The position numbers and the translations under genes are program-made. Below the pieces are notes generated by a model that searched no databases, was not told where the DNA came from, and saw only the letters and a list, made by a program, of their open reading frames with translations. This document shows positions 48,101 through 61,100 of a stretch of 64,000 bases of DNA, piece by piece (within the stretch, counting starts at the first letter, position 1; every line of letters begins with the position of its first letter). The DNA is from Heliocidaris tuberculata. Its lineage: Eukaryota > Echinodermata > Echinoidea > Camarodonta > Echinometridae. The DNA is taken from NCBI GenBank assembly GCA_025618425.1, contig CM046844.1, positions 7,608,127-7,672,126 of the forward strand. Reading direction: 5' to 3'.

Positions 48101-51100
48101 TAAAAGTATCGTATTTTGCAGCCGTCCCTTCGCTTTTAAAGCCGTCCCTGTGAATTTAAAGGTTCCCTTTTATGGAATTACAAAGGAACTTCAATTAGTA
48201 GACTTTTCTACTGTGAATCCAGATCTGTCAACCATTTTACCTGAATTCCATTCATTAATCTGTAAACTTGAAAATAAAAAGTTAATTGGGAACGCCCCTA
48301 AAAATTTTGGAAAATCGGTCCAGCGATCGATGACGTCATGTGACGTCACACTCAGAATGCTTGACTCCACGCAAGCTGAAAGTGTGTGTGTAGGCTATTG
48401 AACTTCGTGTAGATCCTAGCTTCGACTTCGTGTAGATCCTAGCTTCGACTTCGTGCCATTACAGCCCTTCATTTTAGTTTTTTTTAAATCCTATATCAAC
48501 GAACGATAACATCTTCTTCAGACAGAAGAAATAAAAGAGGAATTAGGGGCACGGCCGTATTTGTTTGAACCCGGACATGTCGGATTCTGATTATATGACA
48601 GAGACATCCCTGATTTCAATAACGGAGAAGATATCGACGGGAGACTTGGGAATTATAACTAGTAATTCCTTTTGATAATTAGATTGCCGATTAAATTTTA
48701 ATTTACGCATATCCACCAATTATGAATCTTGTTTGCGCTTGCAAAATGCCCCAGTCCTGATGAGGCTGAGCTGATAGCTGATCGAGGCAGTGAGCTCGAC
48801 GTGCGCAGGTGTACACGCCGTGCCGATCGGTCGTTCGCCTGCTGACCCTGCCTGGCCTGGGCTTGGGTAGGGTTTTACTGGTGCATGGGGTGGTAGCGTT
48901 TTGTTTCTAGTAAATTCTAACATTGATATCCAGAAAACCCTTAGCTCTCCTGTTACCTTGCATGTTTTCATTGTGCTGCTATGAACAATAAGTACCGGTA
49001 GACTAAGTTAGTGTAGGTACAGTGATAGTTGATCAATAGATATATGATCAATAGATACCGTAGATCAAGTTTGATTTTGGGGATGGCATCTTGCTTCAGG
49101 GACGGCCTCTTCTTGATGCCAAACGCCGCATGCAGCCCCGTACTATCGAGGAAGTCCTCCGCACAAATGTGCTCGGAACACACGGACACTGCGGTCACTC
49201 GGCCCCTTCCAATGGACGCGAGTTAGTTTCACTTTTGAGGTCCATTTTCTTCTAATATTTGGGTCTTTGAGGAATAAATGTAGACTTACACCCTCCTTTG
49301 TGATGTTGCTGCAACCTGCAAAGACACAGCGTTGCGGCATACTTCGATTTAGAGGTGGTTTTCGAGGTGGTATATAACTGCAAGTTAGTTTGCACGCGTG
49401 ATATATGCAAGATATTGTAAACAAGCACCGGCGATGTCGGTTTGTGACGTCACACGTCAATCATGCTCGAAGAACGCGAATTCGGGGTTTAAAAGGGGGC
49501 GGAGCTTAGCAGACTCGTTTAGGCCTGAATACGTGGGGAAAATATTATTTTAAAAATATTCAGATACGTATTCATTGCAAACGGATGTCATTTTTCAATT
49601 TAGATGAGTATCATGTACAAAATAACAAGAATTAGAATTTCATAGAAGGGAACCTTTAAAGATTGAGAACGCATCTTGGAATCGTTTATGCCTTCTTCAT
49701 TCACATAGGGTTTGCGTGCAAATTCTCTTGCACAGTGGAGCGCGGAGAGTGATCTCCTGGTAATCGATTAACTATTTTGACGTCAATTTATTACGGGTTT
49801 GCGTTATAACGGTTTTGCGTGATTTTACTACACTGATAAGTGAGGTACAAAAGTGTCCACACCCAGTTGACATGATTGAGGGCTACTCCACTTTCCCCCT
49901 GCAGAGGGTTCTATAAAAATGGGTGCCATTAGCAATCAGAAGTTAGAGGTCATCCTTTGGATAAATGTATGTGACATTTTCAGCAGAATTCCTCTTGCAG
50001 CAACACCCGCTACTTTGGACGAGGTTGAGGATTACCCGTCAGTCAGATTTATCATGAAGAACAGATACATGAAGGCATTGACAGACTTCAGAAGTACATA
50101 CTGAACTGTACTTACTTAAATTCCCTCTGGTGTGAAGTGAGGATTCACTCACCAGCTTCATCCTCACCATAGAGAACTTACTCAAACATTGCAAAAATTG
50201 CTTTCTATTCCAACATAGTGGTGGAGGTAGATGACACTTCTATCTCCTGCTATCTCCATCCTGAGTTCTGAATTTATTCTGCCAAACCAAACACCAGCAA
50301 GACTGGATAATCTCCTCACCATGACCTTCTCAGCCTGTGATTCAAGCCAGATAAGTGTGCCTCACCATATCAGACTTGTAAGAAAGTTAACCAAGTTTTC
50401 ATAAGAGAATACTCAGAAAGGATGCAGAAAGCCTTAAAGCTTTAATATAGACAAACCCACTGGTGTTCACTGATTTTACATCATGGACTTAGCCACTGAC
50501 TAAAGTATGGGCTCTCTTCCTTTATCCAACCATGCTCAGGGCAAGATAGTTCAAGAAGTATTGGCTATTTTTCCTGTAAAGCCAAGAGAACTGCAGCTTA
50601 CCCGTAAGGGCAACCAATATGTAAACTTATAGGTCTTATGGTCCCCAACACATCATGGAAAAGATGTTCTCTGTAGGTTTCCATGGTGAGTGAGTATTCA
50701 CAATTGAAGGTTTTCGGTAACACCATGTGGGAGCCTCTGTGAAAAGGCAGTTGATATATTCTTTCGTGAAAAAATAACCCACTTATGGGGCGTTTAGAGG
50801 AATTTAGGAGAAGTGAAAGGAAAGGAAAGAGATGGAAATGAAATTAAATTAAACACTTACACAAGACTATTTTTGGTTTTTGTTTTCGGTGTTTGTACAC
50901 CAAAAATGAAGTGAAATGGAAAGAGGAAAGAAGAAAAAGGAAGAAAGAGTGATCGAGATCAGGAAAGTTCTGAGTAGGTCACAGAAGTTTGGAGAGAGTA
51001 GTTCTGAAAAGAACTTTCGGTAAAGGAGAATATCTGTCTCGACGCGTTTCGAACAGTGTGCTCTGTTCATCGTCAGGAGATTAACTCGAGGAAAACGTTG

Positions 51101-52144
51101 TTGTTGTTGTTGTTTGGTTTGTTGGCGTTTTCCATCGGTGATTGGATGATTTTCGCTAGGCAGTATGAGAGGGCGATGTTTTCCTCTCCTCGGTGTCACA
51201 GATCGTGCCGTATTTTTGCTCTGTGGGATCGACAATGGCCTTGGGTGGCGTTGTGCACTGAAGATTAATATTAGTTTGAGTGCAGTTACCTTATTATATT
51301 TGTTATTGAGCATGTTATTATAAAGACGACTATAGGAAAGGATGAAGAAGACGTATATTAGATAGATTCAATTTGTTATGTTTAGAGCCTTGTATCCTTT
51401 GGAAAAGGGTCCGTCAATCTGTTTAGAGATTATCGATTGGCGTGAAGTAGTGTGTTGTGCTGGAGGGGGGGGGGGGGGTAATGTAGTTTAATGTTGTGAT
51501 GTACGTCTGTTTAGGAGAGGTCGCCAAATGTCATTGATGACTAGTCCGCTGTCCTGTGGTACTGTGTTGTGTTGTTGTTGTATTTCGATGGCTTCTCGAA
51601 CTCGTCTGGTGTGCCAGTGTTTGATGGAGGTGATGAGTTTCGTATTGGGCAACCGCAAGCCACACCCACTTCCGTTAACGGACCAATCAGAGGCCCGGAA
51701 TGGCGAACACGGGCTCGCACAGTAACGGTACCCCGGTCCGCACAACTGCATAAATACTCGCCGCACTACTGTTTTCCTCTCTAAGTGGGTCAGTTACTCG
51801 GTCACCTAGGGCGCTGCCGCTATCAAAAGCGCTCTGGCAGCGTGCAGAGCGTTTTTGTGGTCTCATGCTGGGAGGATATATTCATTTATTTATTTATTAC
51901 TGATATTTATACAAGGTAGCACATTTTCACCAATAGTGGAGGTCTTCCATGAGGCCCTGATTGATAATAAAGATATCAAGTAACAATATAAATTCAATAT
52001 AAATTCATTACAGCAACAAAACAAAACAAAATACAGAGGATATTTAATTATATGTACATATCATCTGGTATCCTCGTAATAAACGGAAAATTTTCAAAAA
52101 CGTATTCAAAGACACTTTGGTGCATATTTCTAAAATCATTGATA

Positions 52145-52191
<47 letters not shown>

Positions 52192-55100
52192 TCAGTAATT
52201 CGTTTTTTTGTTTTTTTGTTTTGTTTTGTTTTTTTTTTTTGTTTTTTTTAATGAGATGAAAAGACATCAAATACTTTTGACAACCCCTGAAAATATAATA
52301 ATATTATAAAAACTCATAAGCAAAGTAAAGGGTTGATCTTGGATCAATAAAAATCCCCACTTGTGATACCAAAAAATGATATATACTTATTTACATAGAA
52401 TATATTACAATATATCATTATCATATTATTATTAGATACTCAGATATATCTAATAGGCAAGACTATATGCCAAATATAATACTATAACACACAGGCCAAG
52501 AATACTCTCTGCATGACAACACATCTTATTCATATCAAGAACCCAGCTAATCATCTTTATATCTCTCATTAACAGACTATCCCTATGAATACCATTATTT
52601 ATATACGCCCAATATATTACAACGACATGTTTACGAAATCTTCACTAAGTGTACATCCCAACGTACCCCCCCCCCTTTTTTTTTTTTTTTTTTAATTTAA
52701 CGAAATGTCCAAGTATGTAAATTTTAAAACTATTGTTGGCATAAATAGTCAATTATGACTGAAATGCCAAAAAAAAATCAATAGAAGAAGAAGTTTTCCT
52801 CGAGTTAATCTCCTGACGATGAACAGAGCACACTGTTCGAAACGCGTCGAGACAGATACCGAAAGAATACTATAGTTCGGAAACTCTCTTTCAGAACTAC
52901 TCTACAGAGGAATACAAACAGTTCTTTTCAGAACTACTCTCTCCAAACTTCTGTGACCTACTCAGAACTTTCCTGATCTCGATCACTCTTTCTTCCTTTT
53001 TCTTCTTTCCTCTTTCCATTTCACTTCATTTTTGGTGTACAAACACCGAAAACAAAAACCAAAAATAGTCTTGTATAAGCGTTTAATTTAATTTAATTTC
53101 ATTTCCATCTCTTTCCTTTCCTTTCACTTCTCCTAAATTCCTCTAAACGCCCCATAAGTGAGTGGGTTATTTTTTCACGAAAGAATATATCAACAGCCTT
53201 TTCACAGAGGCTCCCACATGGTGTTACCGAAAACCTTCAATTGTGAATACATCATGGATAATATACTTGTACCACCAATCATGCAAGTCATGAGAATGCT
53301 GAGCTGCAATTCCACCACAGGCCTTCTTAGTGGCTCTTTTGAATACCTTTTAGCAAGCATAAAAACTCCAGGCAGCTATCAGTACTTTCGTCCTGGACTA
53401 GAGCTATGTTGAGGCACCAAAAAGTTCAATTCTTTCGATTTATTCTGAAATCTGAAAGTCCAAATCCTAGACCACCTTGATCATGCGGTTAATCCTTAAA
53501 GAACATGCAAATTCCTTATGGGCAGGATTAGGAAAAAGTTTGCTAAATTCTATTCCAATCTCACCAGATCTATTCAAATAGACAGATTTAGCTACAGATC
53601 GACAAGTTTATCATCTTATGAACACATTAGGTTCTGTGACTGCAGGTTAATCCATCTATTAAGCCCCCACTGCCTATCTCCCAACGACAAGGCATAGAGG
53701 TGGAAGCATAACTACTCAAGTACAGCTAACCAGTTAGGATCAGCTGTTGTTACAGCAACGGTCCCAATTAAACACAATCTTAAACTCAGACACAATTGTT
53801 AACTCAGACACCCACATCTTGCCCGGAACTATCCGAACAGTTAAAAAAAATTATTTGCAACATAACTGTTGCTGTGTAATGACAAATATATGTCACTTTT
53901 TATTCAATTTCTGATTTTTCATAATAACATTATCGTAGCAACAACCCTGTTTTGACATTACTATGGCCTTAAATGATTAGAATTATGTCTGTAATAACTC
54001 AGGCAGTTTATGATATATATATATATATATATATATCTGTAGACCAATATCCTGTGTTGTTGAAACAAAAAATATATGTCATTTTCAAACAATTTCCAAT
54101 ATTTTCGTCCACCATAACGTTAGTTTGAGACCAAACAGATAATAATAATTATAAATTTTGACCTGACTGTAAACTTGAAAGCACGAAAAAATTGCACTCA
54201 AACGGGCTGCTTGAAATAGATGTAATGCCTGCTAAGTATTTCCACGTTGTTGATTTACAGATATATGTTATTTCCTATTTTATTACCATGGTAACAGCCC
54301 GAGTGGTCGCCCGACATCCAACTCCGTAGCAGTTAGCATGGTTATGGAGGATATGATACCCAGGGTCCTAGCTAACAGAGAGAGAGAGAGAGAGAGAAAA
54401 CACATCTTTTCAGGTTGTGGAGACCCTTACCTTATACTGTGTATTGAATAGTTACAGATTTTTTCACATATATATATTATTTCACCCTACCGTTTCTATG
54501 GCAACAGCCATTTTCGACATTACGATGACTTCACATGACTCGGATTTTGCTTGCAATCAAACGGGCACCCAAAAATGCATAGTTAGATGGTTACAATTTG
54601 TTTTTGTGATGTTAAATTGCAAATATATTGTATTTTCTAAACTTCGATTCCCTTGTGTGTTACCATGGTAACAACCTAGTGATCACGCCCACCACCAACT
54701 TTATGTCAAACAGGAAGAATATGAGAGCTGAGGGTCTTCGCTAACAGAAAAATAAGATTTGAGATTGTGCAGACAGTTGTTTTCTACTTTGTATTGATTA
54801 ATCATAGATATTTTCCACAAATATCAGCATTTTATGGGACCATTTCGATAGCAACGGCCTTTGTCTTACACGCCCATGACTTTAAATATCTCAGATTGTG
54901 GTTGAAATCAGTCGGGCAGCTTGAATTACATATAACAGAATCCTTACCATATATTCCATGCTGTTAAATGACAAATATACAGTATTTTTTAAAATTCTGC
55001 AGTATTTCGTTATGTGTTTCCATGGTAACGGCCCTAGCAGTCACGCCCACCATGAAGTCTAATTTTTCATATTTAGGTATTTTTAGGTATTTTATAAAAT

Positions 55101-58100
55101 TCCAATATTTCCATGATACGTTACCATGGCAACGGCCTTGGTGCCCACACCCAGGGTGCTAGATACCAGGAAAACATCACTAAAACTATTGTGCCTAAGG
55201 GGGGGGGGGGGGGGGGGGTCTACGGTGGCCAACAGACTAATGATTATGCAAAATGAAATCAATGCAACATTGAACTTTCCACGATTTTGCTGCAGAGGAA
55301 AATGGTAAACACGTAAGAGCATTTCAGGCATATTCTTTCAGTCTGATGTCATTTTGTATTATCAGTGACCGTGTGCATGATAATTCCTCCTAACAGGTAC
55401 TTGTGGGTCCTTGTCAATGGGTGTCTCTTTAATCTATTTCTGGGCTTTAAGTCATCGGCCATCCCCTCATCAATCATTTCTTCAGTTCAATATCACTCTG
55501 CTCCTGAAGGCTGTCACGAAGTTCATGGGACACTTCCGCTTCAAGCACGTCTTAGAAGCATGGAAAACACCTCGTAAATTTCAAGAACAACTGCTAAAGG
55601 AGATCATCAAGGAAAATGGCGACACTGAATACGGCAAACGTTTCAACCTTCGTGAAATCCATTCCCTTAATGACTTCCGCAAGGTTCATCCGTTGACAAC
55701 CTATGAGCACTACCGTTCCTTTGTGGACAGGATGATGGATGGAGAAAAGAATGTCCTCACCAGACGAAAGCCAACTTCCTACGTGCGGACAACAGGAACA
55801 ACTGGCAAATCCAAACACATCCCGTATGTCAGTAGGCTAGCCAAACTTCAGAATATTGGGATTATCTCCGAGATTTCGTTGCTTGAGAATGTTCCGTCTT
55901 TAGGACCATTTCAAAGGCGACTCTTTCTCTACGTTCACCCTCATGTGAGCAAGGCTAAAAGTGGTGCACTGGTGGAAACCATCGCATCCATACCGGCTAT
56001 ATCAGATGTGTTTCTAGGGCAGTTCACTACACCAGGGCCCGGTTTCCGTATTCAAACCATCTACGAGTCAAACTACATTCATTTGCTTTTTGGCTTACGG
56101 GAAAAGGATCTTGGGGTGATGAATATGACCTTCGTTACCTTTCTGGAGAATGCAATAGAGCAACTTAAAAACTGTTGGAGAGACATCTTACACGACATGG
56201 AGCATGGAACCATTAACGCGAATCTCAAGCTACCAGGTGATATTCGGAAGAGTCTGCTTATTTCACTGGGTAACGGGGATCCTAGAAGAGCAAGAGAACT
56301 CAAAGGAGAGTTCGAGAAAGGATTCTCCGGGATTCTGAAAAGAATTTGGCCTCGCCTCCGCGTCGTCGTTGCTATCGATCGGACAACTATGTGGCCGAAG
56401 ATTGAAAGCAAGTTTGCTCAAGGTAAGAATGTCCATATCTGAACGTATCATCTTTTTTCTCAACATTCAACTCACAAATTATCAAAATGATGCATTAATC
56501 CCAACTCAGCTGTGTAGCCTTCAATTTGAACTCGTTTTTTTTTTTTTACCAGCTTTTTTCATCCGCCAATTGAATCATAAGATCAAGTAACACGCATGAT
56601 CATGTTTGATTCTTGTTGCTCTTAAAGGGAAATCCAACCTGAATAATTGCAAGTTGTTCTGAAACTGAAAGAAAGAGGAAAAATCAGAGAAGCAGAAGCA
56701 GACTGGTGTGGTGAAAATTTGAACGAAATCGGGCAAGCAATAAGAATTTTAAATTGGCCGAATCGGCAATGTCACTGTGATGTAGTGGTAGATAACTCCC
56801 CCATTTGCTCTGACACAAAAAAATAAATGTCATTTTTCAAAATGTAGTACTGAGTAGGATCTTTTTTATGAGGATCTATAATAAAGTGCTATTATATTAT
56901 GAGTACTGCCCCGAGGGAAAAGGTGCTTAGGAGAAAACGGCAAATTAATTTTATTTTAGTGTACGGCAAACGGGAGAGTTTACTGCCAATTATGAAACAA
57001 TCGCCTCACCAAATTGCTAATTAGAGATTCTCATAGATGGATCTCATTTTACAAACATCCATAACTTTTTTTATTCCTTTTCCGATTTCGTTCAGACTTC
57101 ACCATACTGATTTTATTATTTTTCTTCTTGCACACAAATGATCTTATTATCATCCTTAATGTCTCAAAATCTATCTCATCGATCAGGCAATATTTTTTAC
57201 TGGTTTCTGCCAGAATTTTTTTTAATGATCAAGATATACTTCATTTTTTTTAAGGCGCCTTTTTAATGCATATATAATTTATTAATGTACTCTATAAACA
57301 TAAGGCGTTCAACATCTAAGCTCAGGCTACGTCTGCTCAGAGGGATTTTTTGGAATCTATCTGGGTCCAACCAGAATGAACCAGACTGCTTATCTACCGG
57401 CATTCCCAACTGACACATTGGCAGAGTTTATCAAAGAAGACGATATGTGAGTAAAAAAAAAAAGGGATTAACGGTAACCGTTAAACTATTTCAATTTAAA
57501 GTTTCAAGTAAATATATGTACTTTCAAAATTTAAGGTGACGTGTTTTGTTTTTTGTTTTTTTTTGTGTTTTTTTTTTTCTTCGGTTTTGTTTTTGCGATA
57601 AAAACAATAAACAAGGTCAGGTTATAAACTAATTTCTCTCGGTCTTTAATACCATGAATGCTTCTTAATTTGATCTTCTCGTAACCTTTGTTTGAATTTT
57701 ATCTCGATAAAAATTTACTTTAGGTTTATAATTTCCTGTCTTGTCATGTTGATAAGATTAATATCTTGATAATGATTACTCAATTTATTTTCCAGTGGTC
57801 AAAGTCAACCCAAGACTTATCTTCTAGACGAGGTGGAAGAAGGAGAATGCTATGAGATCGTCCTCACACAAGGGCAGTCATGTCTATATCGTTATCGTCT
57901 TGGTGATGTCATCAAAATTACGGGGTTCTATGAAAACTGTCCTTTTTTCAAGTTCATGTACAGGTTAGTATAAGGTTCAGGGCTCTGTGAAAACTGCCCC
58001 TCCTTTGGATTCATGTTTGCCTACAGTTTGGTTACGGGGATCACATAGTTATGTGACTACTTCTCCGCCTTTAGATTTATGTGTAGGCCTATACAGGTCG

Positions 58101-61100
58101 GTTATGGGGATTACATAGTTCTGTGAAAACTTCCACTTTATTTCAGATGTCACACGTGTGTAATTGTTATAGTTCTACGACGTAACGCCATTTTATTTTT
58201 CTCAGATTTTCCTTTTATGTTTTGTTTTGTAAGAAAGAGGCAAAGAAGGTATATTTACAAAATAATTCACCGTCGAGATAAAAGAATTTAAAAATATACC
58301 ATCGAGTCAGGTTTGTTTAGCCCATATAATTTTTTTAGTTTTGGGGACAGTGTTTACAAAAGCACCAAACTTTGCAGATGTACTTTAAAATTAAAAAAAA
58401 AACAAAAACAAAAACAAAAACAAAAACAAAAACAAAAAAACTTTGCAGATGTACTTAATTGTTAGTACAGTAGTTTCATTTTTTCCCACAGGACCCATCG
58501 CTTCATGCAAAATTATGCTAATTTATGAGATTTACATGAATTAAATCAGTAAGTCGGTTATTGATATACCACTGAAAAAAAATAATGCATTAATATGCAT
58601 AAATTATGAATTTTAAAAGTCAAGGAATATACTCAGAATATCACACCTAACTTAGTCATTTCATTAACCTGACTTTATTCACCAGTATGTTACATATTTG
58701 AAGTGCTATAGTCATTTCATGATATGTCATTGGATATGTGCATTATGCATAAATATGAATCAGTTATAATAAATTACAATTAAAATCAATAAACATTACA
58801 ATATTATTGCAACTATTGATGTTATTGTAAGCTAACTGTTCGATCTAACCTATGTGGTAGAATATGAATCCCTTCCATATTTATATTTTGAGTATATCAT
58901 AGAATTGGTGTTTTGTGCATAAATTAACATAAATTCAAATTAAAATAAAGACAAATGAATTTGATGATTTCATCAGTGTCACACTGAAAATGCATTTATT
59001 TTATTTTATATATTTTTCCAAGGAAAGCTTACTAACTTTCATCTAATTTTCACTCCACAGCCAGGTTGCTAAGAGACAAGGAGTTAATTTTATGTAGAAA
59101 TGAGAAGTGTGTGAGGAGAAGAATGTGAGAGATTCCTTTTACCATCGATGACTGACTTGAGTTAATTTACATTTTTGTCGTAAGTTGTGTGCAGGTTAGT
59201 AAACTTGAATAGGACAAGTTGAGCTCAGTAAGCCTATGCTTTTGAACAACTGCTTGGGATACTTTTAGCGAAGAGTTATTGTGGGAGTAGACCTTAGTAC
59301 TTTTCCAGTAGTTTTCTGGGCAGAACATCTTTTAGACTTTGTGAAGCACACATGTGCAGTTTGAGGCAGCCGCCATTTTTAGTCGCCATTTTGATTTGAA
59401 TTTCAACTTTATATTTTCTTCAAAAAGCAGCCTTATTTCACTGATTTTGGCTGAAGCTATTTGAACCTGTATGAGGCCAGATTAATCAGAATTTATACTG
59501 ATATTTTTATGCCTGAATTAAAGAAGTCATCGATGGTTCCAAGATCGGGACATTTTCCAAGATTGGTTCGTTCTTGAAGATTGAGATATCTCGTTTCTAC
59601 AAGAGTCAGTGAATTGTTTTGGGCTGACGAGATAAAACGCCGTCTTTGGTGGAAGTTTTCGGCCAACGATTACAAGACGAGGGCCCTCTTGCATAAAAAG
59701 TTGCGATTAAACGCAACTCAAAAAATTAAACTCAAGTCCCAAATACGCGATCCTAATTGGTTGAAAATCGAGCTGCGTTTAATTTTTTTAGTTGCGTTTA
59801 ATCGCAACTTTTTAGGCAAGAGGGCCCTGGTTACGAAATAAGTTTTGTTATAAAGAGCAGTGAGAGAGAACGCAGAATAACAGTGTTTCTTCTGAATATC
59901 AAGGAAATCTTGCAGACTGGCTTTGAGACTAGAGATTCAGACAAAGCAAACTTTCTGAAGATGAGTGAACAGTTGATAGTGAGAAGTGTTATTTTGAATT
60001 TGGATCAATGTGAGATTTTATGATTTGAGATGATAAATTGAGTTTTGGGTTAGAGTTATGAAAATAGAGACTTATAGAGATAGAGGTTAGACAGTTGAAG
60101 AAAAGGTCAAGTTGAGGTGAAGTTTGAAGCTTTATATGAAATGTGATCAGTAAATAAATGCAGTATAGAGAAATTGGTTGAAGTTTATATGGAGGTGGAT
60201 CAGTACAGGGTCCTTTCATAAGAATGTTTTAGAGGAGCTACATGATTTCATTAAGAAATGAAACAAAGTTAAAGGTTTAATTGATATTTCTACGAGGAGG
60301 TTATTGGAGTTGGTAGGTATGATATACTGATGAAACATTGAAGTTGGTTTAATTGTGATTAGATCAGTGCAGGATCTATCCATGCATGCTTGAAGTTATT
60401 ATTTGTATAGAGATAAGGTCAGAGTTGAAAGATATTGGATATTGTGGATTGGATCAATGCAGGATCCTTTGCCTATTTGTCAGGTTGAATTTCGTGGTTG
60501 TGAAAACAGAGTAATAATTTGAAGTAATATACTTTGTTGTTTTCGATGTGTTAAAACATTTTTTTTTTTTCATCCGATTTTCATGTTTGAGTTTTTATAT
60601 ATATTGGAATAAAGTGTAAATCTGTCTTGAATGGTAAAAGTTGAGTATCATCTGAAAATTTATTTGAGTCCGCCCATGTGACAATCAGATTCACCTGGAT
60701 ATGAAAAATTTAGAAACTAGTTTACATATTTCGAGACAAACGACTGAATTTGTATTTTTGCATATTAGCATAACTATTTGAATGGGCAGCCATTCACCGA
60801 TTTCGTGGCATCCTATCTGAAATTAACGCTTTTAATACATGACTCACAGGCAAAAAATTGCGCTTTCGTAAATTCTGTCCCCTAAATTTTGTTAATAGAC
60901 CTGACTAATCACAAAGTCTGTTTAAATATTTTAGTCCATTTTATAAAGCTAAAAATTCCTCAAAGAAATGTAGCTATTTATCGGGTTCCCCTCCCCCCCC
61001 CCCCCCATTATTGTTGAGACAAATCTGCCGGAAAGACAGAAGGAGGTGCACAGAGAGTACGCGTTCTGTAGTATTTAATAAAAGTGTTTTCTTCTCCTTT

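Larger units (their letters stand above)
46166..49835. mobile_element. 3.67 kb TIR element with 5-bp target duplication
   Basis: Perfect 34-bp terminal inverted repeats (46166-46199 and 49802-49835) beginning CAGTGTAGTAAAATCACG. Flanked by ATAAG on both sides (46161-46165 and 49836-49840), so a 5-bp target-site duplication is visible. No transposase of its own is recognised. The inside is a purine-rich minisatellite and a second nested TIR element. The superfamily is unclear: the TSD length does not fit hAT or P (8 bp). Confidence 0.88.
43220..55225. mobile_element. About 12 kb inverted-repeat region in GH3 intron 1
   Basis: Both outer ends carry a poly-C (left, about 43233-43251) or poly-G (right, about 55200-55218) tract followed inward by related sequence in opposite orientation (GGGTGTGGCCACCAGGGCCGT versus GGGTGTGGGCACCAAGGCCGT). 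Outer arms are tandem arrays (43300-44836 and 53880-55190). Inner arms (50694-51096 and 52793-53250) are near-identical inverted repeats. The sequence between arms is not symmetrical, so this may be a large fold-back element broken by insertions, or several elements that landed in opposite orientation. Confidence 0.55.

Noticed and set aside
48150..48401. 83-codon + strand open frame at the left end of the Kolobok-like element
   Set aside because: Starts inside the terminal inverted repeat and matches nothing I recognise; the THAP fragment on the other strand is the only coding relic.
50867..51313. 148-codon minus-strand open frame
   Set aside because: Lies across the inner inverted repeat and a (GTT)n tract; no domain, and the mirror copy at 52.8 kb does not keep it open.
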